Below, piece by piece: positions 1 to 8,559 of a DNA stretch of 64,000 nt. The DNA is from Aliidiomarina sedimenti. GTDB lineage: Bacteria; Pseudomonadota; Gammaproteobacteria; Enterobacterales; Alteromonadaceae. The stretch covers positions 887,538 through 951,537 of the forward strand of contig NZ_PIPN01000001.1 in assembly GCF_003986955.1 (NCBI RefSeq), written 5' to 3'. Numbering within the stretch: the first letter of the stretch is position 1; the number at the start of each line of letters is the position of its first letter. Made by a program: the position numbers and the translations under genes. Below the pieces are notes generated by a model, which made no database searches, was not told the DNA's origin, and saw only the letters and a list, made by a program, of their open reading frames with translations.

Positions 1-22
1 AGAGTCAGCAGAAACCGGTGAC

Positions 23-1189
23 ATGTCAGGTATTGAGTTATCTCTGCGCGATACCCTGGCATTTGATAAATTGATATCTGAACTCTCTTCGCGGCTGATT
101 AATGCTGAAGGCAGCCAAATCGACCAGCATATAGAAGCCGCATTGGCAGCCATGGGCCAGTTCGGTCTGGCGGACCGCTGTTATGTATTTCAGTTTAACG
201 CCACCCTGGACCAGATACATAATAGCCACGAATGGGTCCGCGAGGGAGTAAGTGCCCATCTTGACGAGCTACAGCACATTGCGCAGGAGGATCTCCCCTG
301 GTTCTTTGCCAACATGCGCGAAGAAGGGCTAATGGTAGTTCACGATGTCGCCACATTGTCTGCCGAGGCGAGCAACGAACGCGAACTATTCGACAGCGAA
401 GATATTCGCTCAATCGTCTGTGTGGCTATGCAGGCAGGTGGCCAGCTGATCGGCTTTGTTGGTTGCGATATGGTCGCCCGCCAGCGTCACTGGTCAGAAG
501 CGGATATTCGCCGCCTTAAGCTTGTGGGAGAAATCATTGCCCAGGCATTGCAAAGCCAACAATATCTGAAAGCGCTTAGCGCCACCCAGCGTCAACTGAT
601 CGAAGCCAACCAGCGATTACATCAACTGGTTGGTGAGGATAGTCTGACTGGTTTAGCCAACCGCCGCCAGTTCGACCATGAACTGGATACCGAAATGCGT
701 CGTTCGATGCGCCAGCAGCAACCACTAAGTCTGATGATGATTGATGTCGACCACTTTAAATCGTTTAATGACACCTATGGTCATTTAAATGGTGACGATG
801 CCTTGCGCACCGTCGCCAATTTATTACACAGCCACTTTAAACGCAGTGGCGAACTGGTCTGTCGTTTTGGCGGTGAGGAGTTTGCTGTGTTATTACCGGG
901 CGCCAATAAAAGCCAGGCGGTGGAAAGCGGCGGCCACCTGCTGGAAAAAATGGCTCAGCTTGGTATTCATCACGCCGCTGCAGAAAGCGGTTTGCTAAGT
1001 CTTAGTATTGGCATTGCCTGCGCGCCGGAAGACTGTGGAGATGACCCCTCCGCATCGGCAGCGATTCTCGCTAACAACCTCTTACAACAAGCCGACCAGG
1101 CTCTCTACCAAGCGAAAAAGGAAGGACGAAATTGCGTTATCAGTACTCTGTTGCAACCGAGCCAGGCGTTGTATGACTCAGATGAGTAA
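23..1189 (+). CDS. GAF-GGDEF diguanylate cyclase
   Basis: Predicted cytoplasmic diguanylate cyclase that makes cyclic di-GMP from two GTP. The N-terminal half (about residues 15-180) looks like a GAF sensor domain. After a short helical linker comes a GGDEF domain from about residue 205, beginning with DSLTGLANRR and carrying the active-site motif GGEEF near residue 283, which is a catalytically competent variant. The inhibitory I-site position just upstream reads RSGE instead of the usual RxxD, so product inhibition may be weakened. No membrane segment is seen. The reading frame stays open to the left window edge, so the ATG at 23 is a choice and the protein could begin further upstream. It overlaps the next gene by a few bases, so it is probably in one transcript with it. 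Confidence 0.88.
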   Translation: MSGIELSLRDTLAFDKLISELSSRLINAEGSQIDQHIEAALAAMGQFGLADRCYVFQFNATLDQIHNSHEWVREGVSAHLDELQHIAQEDLPWFFANMREEGLMVVHDVATLSAEASNERELFDSEDIRSIVCVAMQAGGQLIGFVGCDMVARQRHWSEADIRRLKLVGEIIAQALQSQQYLKALSATQRQLIEANQRLHQLVGEDSLTGLANRRQFDHELDTEMRRSMRQQQPLSLMMIDVDHFKSFNDTYGHLNGDDALRTVANLLHSHFKRSGELVCRFGGEEFAVLLPGANKSQAVESGGHLLEKMAQLGIHHAAAESGLLSLSIGIACAPEDCGDDPSASAAILANNLLQQADQALYQAKKEGRNCVISTLLQPSQALYDSDE

Positions 1190-2537
1190 TCGCACACATC
1201 GAACCACCACTGAGGGGCCGTTTCTGCGCCACTGGCAGGCTGAAATTATTCGTCAGCGTGAACTGCACTGGGGCCCCGTGGCTGACGACGCGGCACGACG
1301 GATGGCGGCTACCTGCAGCAACCCGGATGACAAATTACTGACCCGTGCGGCTCGACTTTGCCACGACCTCGCTCTTGATAATGACATTCAGCGCTATCGG
1401 CGACTACTCACATTAACCCTAAGCCTGCTGGCCCTGCTCGCAGTGATCAGCGGAATCGCCTTAGCCAGCAGCATAAGCCCCCAGCACGCTCGCACCATTA
1501 GTTTATTAGATGCCATGATAGCCTTATTGCTGATTAATACACTGCTCATGATCGGCTGGGCGGCTGGCATGCTTATCCGCAGCAAGCCAGGCGGGATAGG
1601 TGCCTTCTTACTGCACTATATGCCTGGTTTGGTACGCAGTCCGTCGTTACTTCCCATTATGCAGGCGCATACCAGCCTGGCACTGCACCAGGGGTTGATG
1701 CGACCCGCCTTATCGGCCGTTACTCATGGCTTCTGGTTACTGCTGCTCGCGACCACCTTTATCACCCTGGTAATCCGTTTTATTGGCTTCGATTACCAGT
1801 TTGTATGGCGCACCACCTTACTCAGCGAAACCAACGTGGCTACCCTGGTCGAGGTCCTTCATATTGTGCCGGGGCTTTTTGCGTTTGAGCAACCGTTGGT
1901 CACCTTCGGCGCCACTGGCGATGCAGCAAGTCAGCGCGCAATTGCTATCTGGTTACTCGCTTGCCTGTTCTTTTATGCCATAACGCCAAGAGCGCTGCTC
2001 TTCATTGGCTGCGACCTGTACCGCCGCTACCGCTTAGCCAACTTAAAGGTAAACTGGCAGCTTGCCGGCTTCAGTGAGCTGCGTGAGCAACTCGCCGATG
2101 CGCCGTCAACTGATACGGATACCAGTGACAACAGTATCAAGGTACTGCCAACACAAACTACTTATCGCCATTCTGTAATCAACAGCGATCCGGCATGGTT
2201 TACCCTCGAATGGCCACTCAGCGAGGCTCTATATATACCGCTGGCGGAACTGCCGATAACGCCTTTAGGTAACGTCAGCTCACGCGAAGAACGCCAGCAG
2301 CTGCTGACCGGGATTGCCCGCCACCCGCGCCAAATAATGGCAGTTATCAACCCCGAACTGACCCCTGACCGCGGCAGCCTGCGCTTGCTTGCGGAGATCA
2401 GTTCACACTGTCCGCTGGCGTTATTTGTACCCCCGGGAGGACGCAGCCAGCTATGGCGGAACAGCCTCGACGAGCATCTTAAATTGCCAGTCTTACAGAA
2501 CAAAGAGGAGGCTGAGGCATGGCTTCGCACCCTTTAA
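1173..2537 (+). CDS. DUF2868 membrane protein
   Basis: Membrane protein of the DUF2868 family; its function is not established. Hydrophobic segments are visible at about residues 80-130 (two helices) and again at about 175-210 and 255-290, with a hydrophilic C-terminal domain of about 150 residues. The open frame extends back to 1008, but that part lies inside the diguanylate cyclase gene, so ATG 1173 (or ATG 1182) is preferred, giving about 454 residues. Its end overlaps the GTPase gene by 19 bases. DUF2868 and DUF3482-GTPase genes are commonly found side by side in gammaproteobacteria, which suggests a membrane protein with a partner GTPase; that functional link is inference. Confidence 0.8.
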   Translation: MTQMSNRTHRTTTEGPFLRHWQAEIIRQRELHWGPVADDAARRMAATCSNPDDKLLTRAARLCHDLALDNDIQRYRRLLTLTLSLLALLAVISGIALASSISPQHARTISLLDAMIALLLINTLLMIGWAAGMLIRSKPGGIGAFLLHYMPGLVRSPSLLPIMQAHTSLALHQGLMRPALSAVTHGFWLLLLATTFITLVIRFIGFDYQFVWRTTLLSETNVATLVEVLHIVPGLFAFEQPLVTFGATGDAASQRAIAIWLLACLFFYAITPRALLFIGCDLYRRYRLANLKVNWQLAGFSELREQLADAPSTDTDTSDNSIKVLPTQTTYRHSVINSDPAWFTLEWPLSEALYIPLAELPITPLGNVSSREERQQLLTGIARHPRQIMAVINPELTPDRGSLRLLAEISSHCPLALFVPPGGRSQLWRNSLDEHLKLPVLQNKEEAEAWLRTL

Positions 2538-3919
2538 AATTAGCCATCGTTGGTCACACCAACGTGGGCAAAACCTCTTTACTGCGAACGCTCGCGCGGG
2601 ACAGTCTGGTCGGCGTGGTCGCGGCAAGCCCGAGCACCACTCAACAGGTTGTGGCTGGTCGTATTCGTACCGATGATGGCGAGCAAATTGAGCTGTTTGA
2701 CACCCCGGGACTGGAAGATGGAATTGGCCTGTTTGATTATATGTCCCGTTTGCAAACCGCCACCAACCGGCATGACGGCCCTGCTCTGTTGCAGTCGTTT
2801 CTGAGCAGTCCGGAAGCAAAGGGCCAGTACGCTCAGGAAGCCAAAGTCATTGCTCAGCTGTTAGCCAGCGATGCTGCACTCTATGTCATTGATGCCCGTG
2901 ACCCAGTCTTACCCAAGTTTCAGGACGAACTGGCGGTTCTTAGTAAAAGTGCCCGCCCTATTCTGCCAGTGCTTAACTTTACTGCCAGCAAAGCCCATAA
3001 CGCTGAAGCCTGGCATCAGGCCCTGGCGCGGGTCAATCTGCATGCATGGGTCGAATTTGATAGCGTCACGCCTCAGCTGGATGGCGAAATAACCATTTAT
3101 CAGCGTCTGCAGACCCTGCTCCCTGCATGGCGCGATCACCTGCAGCGTTTTATACATGGGCTTGCCAGCACTCAATCACGGCGTTATCACAATGCCTGCC
3201 AGCTTATCGCTGAGTTAATGATTGACTGTGCCGCCTTGCGGGAGCGTATCACGCCGCAGGCAGACGACGCTTTAAAGCAGCATATCAACAGCTTGCAGCA
3301 GCACGTGCGACGACGTGAACAGAGCTGTGTTCACGGCTTATTGAAGCTTTATAATTTCACCCCTGAAAGTGTCAAAATTGACGCCATTGCGATTCAGAAC
3401 GGACGCTGGGAACTCGACTTGTTTAGTCCACAAAGCCTGCGTCAATTTGGTATTAAAGCCAGTGGTGGTGCCGCCACTGGTGCTGCCGCCGGCGCTGGCA
3501 TCGATGTGTTATTGCTGGGTAGCAGCATGGGTGCAGGGACACTGATTGGCGCCGCTGCCGGCGGGCTATGGCAAAGTTGGCGTAATATGGGCAAACGACT
3601 GCAACAAAAATGGCGTGGTTATCGTGAACTCACCGTGGATGACGCCGTACTTAAATTATTGCTCAGTCGCCAGCTTCAACTGTTGCAGGTACTCACTCAG
3701 CGAGCCCATGCCGCCACGCAGCCAGATGCGGTCGACAGCGAGCGGCTTTATAGCCGTCTGCAACAACAGGAGTACCTGTGGGAGCTCATACAGCGCGCCC
3801 GCAGCCACCCTGAATGGTCGTCGGTGCTAGCGCCCTCCTTTATCGATTCAGAAGCTCGTCAGCATTTACACACTAAACTAACCGAGCAGTTGACAAAGGT
3901 ACAAATTCCGTCAAAGTAG
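2519..3919 (+). CDS. GTPase with DUF3482 domain
   Basis: Era/TrmE-like small GTPase domain fused to a DUF3482 C-terminal region, 466 residues. The P-loop GHTNVGKTS lies at residues 11-19, the G3 motif DTPG near residue 61, and a G4-like segment (VLNFTAS) near residue 155. A glycine/alanine-rich stretch around residues 315-355 could insert into or lie along a membrane. The start is set by a strong ribosome site (AGGAGGCTGAGGC) immediately upstream and overlaps the DUF2868 gene. The role is unknown; pairing with the membrane protein before it suggests a GTP-dependent job at the inner membrane. Confidence is high for the GTPase fold and low for function. Confidence 0.85.
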   Translation: MASHPLKLAIVGHTNVGKTSLLRTLARDSLVGVVAASPSTTQQVVAGRIRTDDGEQIELFDTPGLEDGIGLFDYMSRLQTATNRHDGPALLQSFLSSPEAKGQYAQEAKVIAQLLASDAALYVIDARDPVLPKFQDELAVLSKSARPILPVLNFTASKAHNAEAWHQALARVNLHAWVEFDSVTPQLDGEITIYQRLQTLLPAWRDHLQRFIHGLASTQSRRYHNACQLIAELMIDCAALRERITPQADDALKQHINSLQQHVRRREQSCVHGLLKLYNFTPESVKIDAIAIQNGRWELDLFSPQSLRQFGIKASGGAATGAAAGAGIDVLLLGSSMGAGTLIGAAAGGLWQSWRNMGKRLQQKWRGYRELTVDDAVLKLLLSRQLQLLQVLTQRAHAATQPDAVDSERLYSRLQQQEYLWELIQRARSHPEWSSVLAPSFIDSEARQHLHTKLTEQLTKVQIPSK

Positions 3920-3943
3920 GAGTTCAGAATCATAATAATAAAA

Positions 3944-4663
3944 GTGCGTATGGCAAATTGGATAGCAACACTTTCACTTAGTATGCTGTCGCTGACATTA
4001 GTGGCGTGCAGCTCGACTCCTCCCTCATCGCCACGAAGCTCGGTGGCTGCAGAGGGTAATACGCTGGTCGTCGATGGTTTTATCAACCAGAATACAATAA
4101 GCCAGATTAAACAGTTTACCGCTCAGCAGCGTTTCACCAGTCTGCGGGTAAACAGTGAAGACGGAGAACCGCTGGCGGCATTGCAACTGGGTAACTGGAT
4201 TCATCGCAATGATCTGGACGTTACCGTAGATGGCGTATGTCTGCGTGCATGTGCCAATTACATTTTTACTGCGGGCAACGATAAGCACTTGCGGCCGGGC
4301 AGTATTGTGGCATGGTCAGGTGGTGCACTCGAAGACTCCTGGACGCAGCAATATCAGAACTACCTGATGCCTGGTGTGCGTTACATTCTGGAAAATTACC
4401 TCGATCGCCTCTATCGCCGCGAAGCCCGTTTTTTTGAACGCACTGGTGTCGACCAGAAAATTACTATCTATGGTCACCATCCGGAATCAGGGTGTAGTGA
4501 ACAACAGGCGAAAAACGGCTTTTATTACTCGGTTCCTCACTTACTGCGCATGGGCGTGACTAAAATCTATACCGACGCCCACTGGAGCGATGCTTTTGCG
4601 CATTATCCCGAGCAATACTGTGAAGTTGAGCTAAGCTCTGAACTAGAGGTTTTTACTATATAA
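3944..4663 (+). CDS. ClpP-like-fold periplasmic lipoprotein
   Basis: Predicted lipoprotein of about 239 residues. The signal peptide ends in a lipobox (TLVAC, Cys near residue 22) followed by a Ser/Pro-rich linker. The body contains CLRACANYIFTAG and then PGSIVAWSGG, a layout seen in uncharacterised secreted proteins related to the ClpP/crotonase fold. In proteases of that fold the nucleophilic serine sits near this Cys-x-x-x-Cys segment; here no serine is at that spot, so a protease role is doubtful. The start may be GTG 3944 or ATG 3950; no good ribosome site decides between them. It ends 20 bases before the amidoligase gene, so it may belong to that locus. Function unknown. Confidence 0.7.
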   Translation: MRMANWIATLSLSMLSLTLVACSSTPPSSPRSSVAAEGNTLVVDGFINQNTISQIKQFTAQQRFTSLRVNSEDGEPLAALQLGNWIHRNDLDVTVDGVCLRACANYIFTAGNDKHLRPGSIVAWSGGALEDSWTQQYQNYLMPGVRYILENYLDRLYRREARFFERTGVDQKITIYGHHPESGCSEQQAKNGFYYSVPHLLRMGVTKIYTDAHWSDAFAHYPEQYCEVELSSELEVFTI

Positions 4664-4683
4664 AACAATAGAGTGAGGTATTA

Positions 4684-5706
4684 ATGGCGGTTCATAAAGG
4701 ACGTATCAGGATGCCGCAGGTGATGGTCAACCACGAAGGTGGCCCCCGTCATATCGGTGTTGAACTTGAAATGAGCGGTTTGTCCATTGATCAGCTCGCC
4801 GAAGAAGTCGCCACTCAGCTAGACCTCACTATCGAAAAAACCAGCCGTTACCAGTATAACCTGCGCGGTGATAAAGACGGCGACTGGCTGGTTGAACTCG
4901 ACTTTCAGCTGCTCAAAAAAATGGGCGAAGAGGAGCGAGACGAAAAAGACTTCGGCAATGACATCGAAAGCCTTCTTGAAATGGTTTCCAAGCCTCTGGT
5001 GCCGCATGAATTAGTCAGTCCGCCATTAGAGCTTAAACGCCTCCCCGAAGTTCAGGTACTGATTGAACGCTTACGCAACGCGGGCGCTAAGGGGACCTCT
5101 GAATCGGTGCTGAATGCCTTCAGTATGCAACTGAACCCGGAAACACCGGCGCTCGACGTAACCACGCTGACAGCCTATCTTAAGTCATTTCTTTGCCTCT
5201 ACGAGTGGTTGTTTGAAGAAGCCTCGATCAATATGACGCGGCGTATCACCACCTATGTCGACCCGTTTCCCCGTAAGTACGTAAAGAAAGTCCTTGCGCC
5301 AGACTACTGGCCAGAGAACTGCGAAACTCTGATCCGCGATTATCTTATCGACAACCCAACCCGCAACCGGGCACTGGACATGTTGCCGTTGTTTTCGCAC
5401 ATCGACGCCGATCTGGTCGAAGAATACACCTCCGATCCTTTGATTAAATCGCGTCCGGCTTTCCATTATCGACTGCCAAACTGCGAAATTCATTTACCTG
5501 ACTGGGGCATCCATCTGGCCTGGGACGGTTGGTTGCAGGTCGAAGCACTGGCGCAGGACAAACGACGCCTAAATGCCTGTGCCAAAGCCTACACACGAGT
5601 TTTGAACGCGCCATGGTGGCAACGCTTACTCAGTGGAAAAGGCCGTGCCTGGCATCGCCAGTTAGACCGCAAGTGGCTGGTTAGTTTGGGCAATTCTGAT
5701 TGTTGA
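4684..5706 (+). CDS. Amidoligase family enzyme
   Basis: Putative ATP-dependent amidoligase of the COOH-NH2 ligase class related to glutamine synthetase and glutamate-cysteine ligase (Pfam amidoligase_2 type), 340 residues. The metal-binding start of the fold is visible as GVELEM (G-x-E-x-E) near residues 26-31, followed by a strand-turn VSPPL near residue 111 and FSMQLN near residue 146, both typical of this family. A ribosome site GAGTGAGG precedes the ATG. Its stop overlaps the start of the next gene (TGATG), implying translational coupling. Known relatives are predicted to make amide or isopeptide bonds on small peptides or cell-wall components; the substrate here is unknown. Confidence 0.82.
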   Translation: MAVHKGRIRMPQVMVNHEGGPRHIGVELEMSGLSIDQLAEEVATQLDLTIEKTSRYQYNLRGDKDGDWLVELDFQLLKKMGEEERDEKDFGNDIESLLEMVSKPLVPHELVSPPLELKRLPEVQVLIERLRNAGAKGTSESVLNAFSMQLNPETPALDVTTLTAYLKSFLCLYEWLFEEASINMTRRITTYVDPFPRKYVKKVLAPDYWPENCETLIRDYLIDNPTRNRALDMLPLFSHIDADLVEEYTSDPLIKSRPAFHYRLPNCEIHLPDWGIHLAWDGWLQVEALAQDKRRLNACAKAYTRVLNAPWWQRLLSGKGRAWHRQLDRKWLVSLGNSDC

Positions 5707-6404
5707 TGGTTTCCAAAGCAAGCAAACCCGTTATCGCCATTACCGGACCCAGTCGGGGTGCATGGATGCCTCGACTCTGCGTGGCACTCGCTGTGCGCCG
5801 TTATGGTGGCCAGCCGCTGCAGTTGCGCCCGGGTGATGATGTAACCTCAGTTGATCCGGATGGGTTGGTTATTACTGGGGGGCATGACATTGACCCGGTG
5901 CTGTACGCTGGCGAACCTGAGGTCCACCCCAACTACGACAAAGAGCGTGATGCCTTCGAAGGCGAGGTAATCCGCTACGCGTTACAGCATCACCTGCCAC
6001 TGCTTGGTATTTGCCGCGGGGCCCAGTTGCTCAATATATGCCGCGGCGGAAGTTTGCACCAGGAACTGAAAAGCCGGCGCCAGCATACGTCGAATCGCTG
6101 GACCATACTGCCGTTAAAAACCTTGTCTGTGCGTATTCCGAGCCAGCTGCATCAATTGCTCCGCTGCAGTCCGTGTAAAATTAACAGTCTGCACAATCAG
6201 GCGATTGCCGAGGTCGGCGAAGGGTTTGAAGTCAGTGGCCGTGATTTGGATGGCATCGTTCAGGCTATCGAAGACCCGGGCGAGGACTTTTTGATTGGTG
6301 TGCAGTGGCATCCGGAACTACTGATTTTTATTCGCCGTCAACGGCGCTTATTCAAACGACTGGTCAAAGTCGCGACGTTACGCCTGAATGCTCGCCCCCA
6401 GTGA
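5706..6404 (+). CDS. Gamma-glutamyl-gamma-aminobutyrate hydrolase-like (peptidase C26)
   Basis: Class I glutamine-amidotransferase-like hydrolase, about 232 residues. The nucleophile Cys sits in GICRGAQLLN near residue 104, and the His-Glu part of the triad is in VQWHPELL near residue 203. TGGHDIDP near residue 60 matches the PuuD/C26 family. ATG 5706 is chosen because it overlaps the amidoligase stop; TTG 5700 is also possible. Family members cleave gamma-glutamyl amide bonds. Paired with the amidoligase, it probably removes or edits the amide bond its partner makes, or supplies ammonia; this is inference. Its last 27 bases overlap the convergent yigZ gene. Confidence 0.85.
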   Translation: MVSKASKPVIAITGPSRGAWMPRLCVALAVRRYGGQPLQLRPGDDVTSVDPDGLVITGGHDIDPVLYAGEPEVHPNYDKERDAFEGEVIRYALQHHLPLLGICRGAQLLNICRGGSLHQELKSRRQHTSNRWTILPLKTLSVRIPSQLHQLLRCSPCKINSLHNQAIAEVGEGFEVSGRDLDGIVQAIEDPGEDFLIGVQWHPELLIFIRRQRRLFKRLVKVATLRLNARPQ

Positions 6405-6971
6405 TCCTGTTAGCTCGACAAAGTCTGCATGTGCGGTATCCGGTATCTCCACCCGCATCTGCACCTTATCGCTGTATCGAGTCTCGACGAGTTGCCCCTG
6501 ATGCTGGTCGAGAAAATGACGAACAACCTGCTCGTGGGCAAAATTGCAGTGAACATCAAGCGCGGTCATCGGCTGCTGTTCAGTAGTTGGTAACTGAGAC
6601 AGCACCCGTTCCGCGGTACCCGAATACGCCCGCACCAAACCGCCCGCGCCCAGTTTAATGCCACCGAAATAACGAATCGCTATCACCACCACATTGCCGA
6701 CCCCCTTATGCTGAATGACGTTCAACATTGGTTTCCCGGCAGTTCCCGACGGCTCACCATCATCATTGGCAGCGGCATGCGTTGCAACCTCTGGCCGGCC
6801 CAACAAGTAAGCCCAGCAATGATGACGCGCATCAGGATAGTGCTGCTGCGCTTTGGCAACCCATTGCAGGGCTTCTTCCCGCGTCGCCGCAGGAGCTGCC
6901 CAACCAATAAAGCGGCTCTTTTTAATCACTAATTCGTCAGCCACAAAAGCCGCCGCGGTTTTAAACGTCAT
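6378..6971 (-). CDS. yigZ: YigZ/IMPACT family protein
   Basis: YigZ-like protein of the IMPACT family, 197 residues, close to the usual 200. The N-terminal UPF0029 domain shows the signature DDGEPSGTAGKP near residues 70-81 and RYFGGIKLGAGGL near residues 98-110. The C-terminal ferredoxin-like DUF1949 domain covers about residues 135-195. Eukaryotic IMPACT modulates Gcn2 signalling; the bacterial role is not settled. The start overlaps the end of the metB-like gene by 11 bases, so the two are translationally coupled. The 3' end overlaps the end of the convergent C26 hydrolase gene. Confidence 0.9.
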   Translation of the reverse strand: MTFKTAAAFVADELVIKKSRFIGWAAPAATREEALQWVAKAQQHYPDARHHCWAYLLGRPEVATHAAANDDGEPSGTAGKPMLNVIQHKGVGNVVVIAIRYFGGIKLGAGGLVRAYSGTAERVLSQLPTTEQQPMTALDVHCNFAHEQVVRHFLDQHQGQLVETRYSDKVQMRVEIPDTAHADFVELTGSLGASIQA

Positions 6972-8121
6972 GCGCTTTTTCTAATGCCTGTTGCAAGTCG
7001 CTCAGGAGTTCCTGCGCATCCTCAATCCCGGTCGACAAGCGCAGCAAATCAAGCGGCACCGGTGTGTTTTCGCCTTCGATACTGGCCCGATGTTCAATCA
7101 GACTTTCAACACCGCCAAGTGACGTGGCGCGCTTCCATAACCGCGTATGTGCGGCCGTCTTTATCGCGCTATGTTCGCCACCGGCAACCTGAATTGAGAG
7201 CATACCGCCAAAACCACCGGGCATTTGTTGTTTTGCCAGCGCATGATCCGCGGCACTGGTTAAGCCTGGGTAATGCACCTTACTGACCAAAGGGTGATTA
7301 TTTAATGTGGTAGCAAGCAGCATGGCTGTTTCACAAGACTGACGCACCCGAATATAAAGTGTTCGCATCCCCCGCAACAGCTGATTAGCGTCTTGCGGGC
7401 TCAACACTGCGCCACCGCCCCGGCGGATACTGCGGATGCGTTGCCAGAACGGCGAATCACCCGCACAAATCAACGCGCCAGCAATGACGTCAGAATGACC
7501 ATTCAGATACTTGGTCGCGGAGTGCATTACGATATCCGCCCCCAGCGCGAGTGGCTGGCTTAACACCGGCGTTGCGCAGGTCGAATCGACCGCCAGCAAG
7601 ACATCACTGCGCTTACAAAGCGTAGCAATTGCCGCAACATCACTCAGTGTCCACATTGGGTTGGCCGGGGTTTCCAGCCATACTAAGCGGGTCTCGCCCG
7701 GGCGAATAGCAGCGTCTACTGCATCAACGTTAGTACAATCGACCAGCTCGACATCGAGCCCCCATTCCTTGGCAAACCCAAGCAGCCAGTTACGTAACGA
7801 CCAATACATCACCTTAGGCGCTATGACATGATCACCCGGCTTGAGTGCCTGAAACACTGCCACCGCAGCGGCCATACCCGAACCAAAAAGTAACGCATCC
7901 TGACCCTGATCGAGTTCCGCCAGCAAACGCTCAACAGGTTTATAGGTTGGATTATCGTCCCGTGAATAGACATGACCACTGCGATATTGATTATCAGCGT
8001 CACGCAAATAGGTCGTCGCGGCGTACGTAGGTAGTACAACCGCACCGGTCTTATCGTCAGTTAAACCTAAGCCCTGAGCAGTTAATGTCTGCCCTGACCA
8101 AGGGGATTTCGAGTTTGCCAT
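6961..8121 (-). CDS. metB: Cystathionine gamma-synthase family PLP enzyme
   Basis: PLP-dependent trans-sulfuration enzyme of the Cys/Met metabolism family, 386 residues, the same length as E. coli MetB. The PLP lysine is in HSATKYLNGHSD near residue 202, SRDDNPT near residue 55 contributes phosphate and active-site contacts, and SLGGVESLIEH near residue 330 is the usual C-terminal signature. Around the conserved active-site Tyr the sequence is MYWSLRNWL rather than the CYGGTYR of classical MetB, so the exact reaction (cystathionine gamma-synthase or a lyase) is not certain. It lies 40 bases after a small conserved gene and overlaps yigZ, suggesting a three-gene operon. Confidence 0.82.
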   Translation of the reverse strand: MANSKSPWSGQTLTAQGLGLTDDKTGAVVLPTYAATTYLRDADNQYRSGHVYSRDDNPTYKPVERLLAELDQGQDALLFGSGMAAAVAVFQALKPGDHVIAPKVMYWSLRNWLLGFAKEWGLDVELVDCTNVDAVDAAIRPGETRLVWLETPANPMWTLSDVAAIATLCKRSDVLLAVDSTCATPVLSQPLALGADIVMHSATKYLNGHSDVIAGALICAGDSPFWQRIRSIRRGGGAVLSPQDANQLLRGMRTLYIRVRQSCETAMLLATTLNNHPLVSKVHYPGLTSAADHALAKQQMPGGFGGMLSIQVAGGEHSAIKTAAHTRLWKRATSLGGVESLIEHRASIEGENTPVPLDLLRLSTGIEDAQELLSDLQQALEKAHDV

Positions 8122-8161
8122 GTGTTGCTTCCCTGGTTGCCCCCTGGCCGCTGGCGGCGAA

Positions 8162-8398
8162 TCAGTCGCCGCGCAAGTCGCTCAGGGTCTTTCGTATGTC
8201 TTGTAGTTGGGTGGAAATTTCTTCATGTTCATCCCCCGGCATATTCTCCGAGCCAGAGGTTAATAGTCGGTTTGAATCCAGTTCCCAGCTTTCCAGAACG
8301 CGGATTTTTTGCTCTAACGAGAGTGCTGGCTCAGTTGCCACTTCTGCGGGTGCCGAGAAATAATCTGACGGACTTTGAACCACTTTTTCAATATCCAT
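8162..8398 (-). CDS. Small conserved protein, function unknown
   Basis: Acidic 78-residue protein with no signal peptide or membrane segment. The central part (LSLEQKIRVLESWELD, residues 27-42) matches the recurring pattern of a family of short proteobacterial proteins in which a disordered start is followed by L-x-x-x-x-K-I-x-x-L-x-x-W-E. A second predicted helix lies at the C-terminus. It is the first gene of a probable operon with the metB-like gene. No function is assigned. The conserved helix argues that the gene is real and not a chance open frame. Confidence 0.65.
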   Translation of the reverse strand: MDIEKVVQSPSDYFSAPAEVATEPALSLEQKIRVLESWELDSNRLLTSGSENMPGDEHEEISTQLQDIRKTLSDLRGD

Positions 8399-8559
8399 AA
8401 CCTGCCTCGATGTCTTAGTTGCTAAACGTATCTATCTATTAGTTAAGCAGAATTCAAGCACTTAGCAACCATCGATAACAAGTTCCCGCTATTTCTCCCA
8501 CTAGCTTACTTTACTCACTACCGATTGCGTAATACTCTCTGCGCCCAACGCCACAAATT

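Noticed and set aside
1008..1172. Upstream extension of the DUF2868 gene
   Set aside because: It lies in another frame inside the diguanylate cyclase, and its translation is basic and unlike the family start.
8399..8470. Possible MetJ met-box before the metB operon
   Set aside because: Repeats such as AGATAGAT and AGACATCG are too far from AGACGTCT, and no two adjacent good boxes were found.
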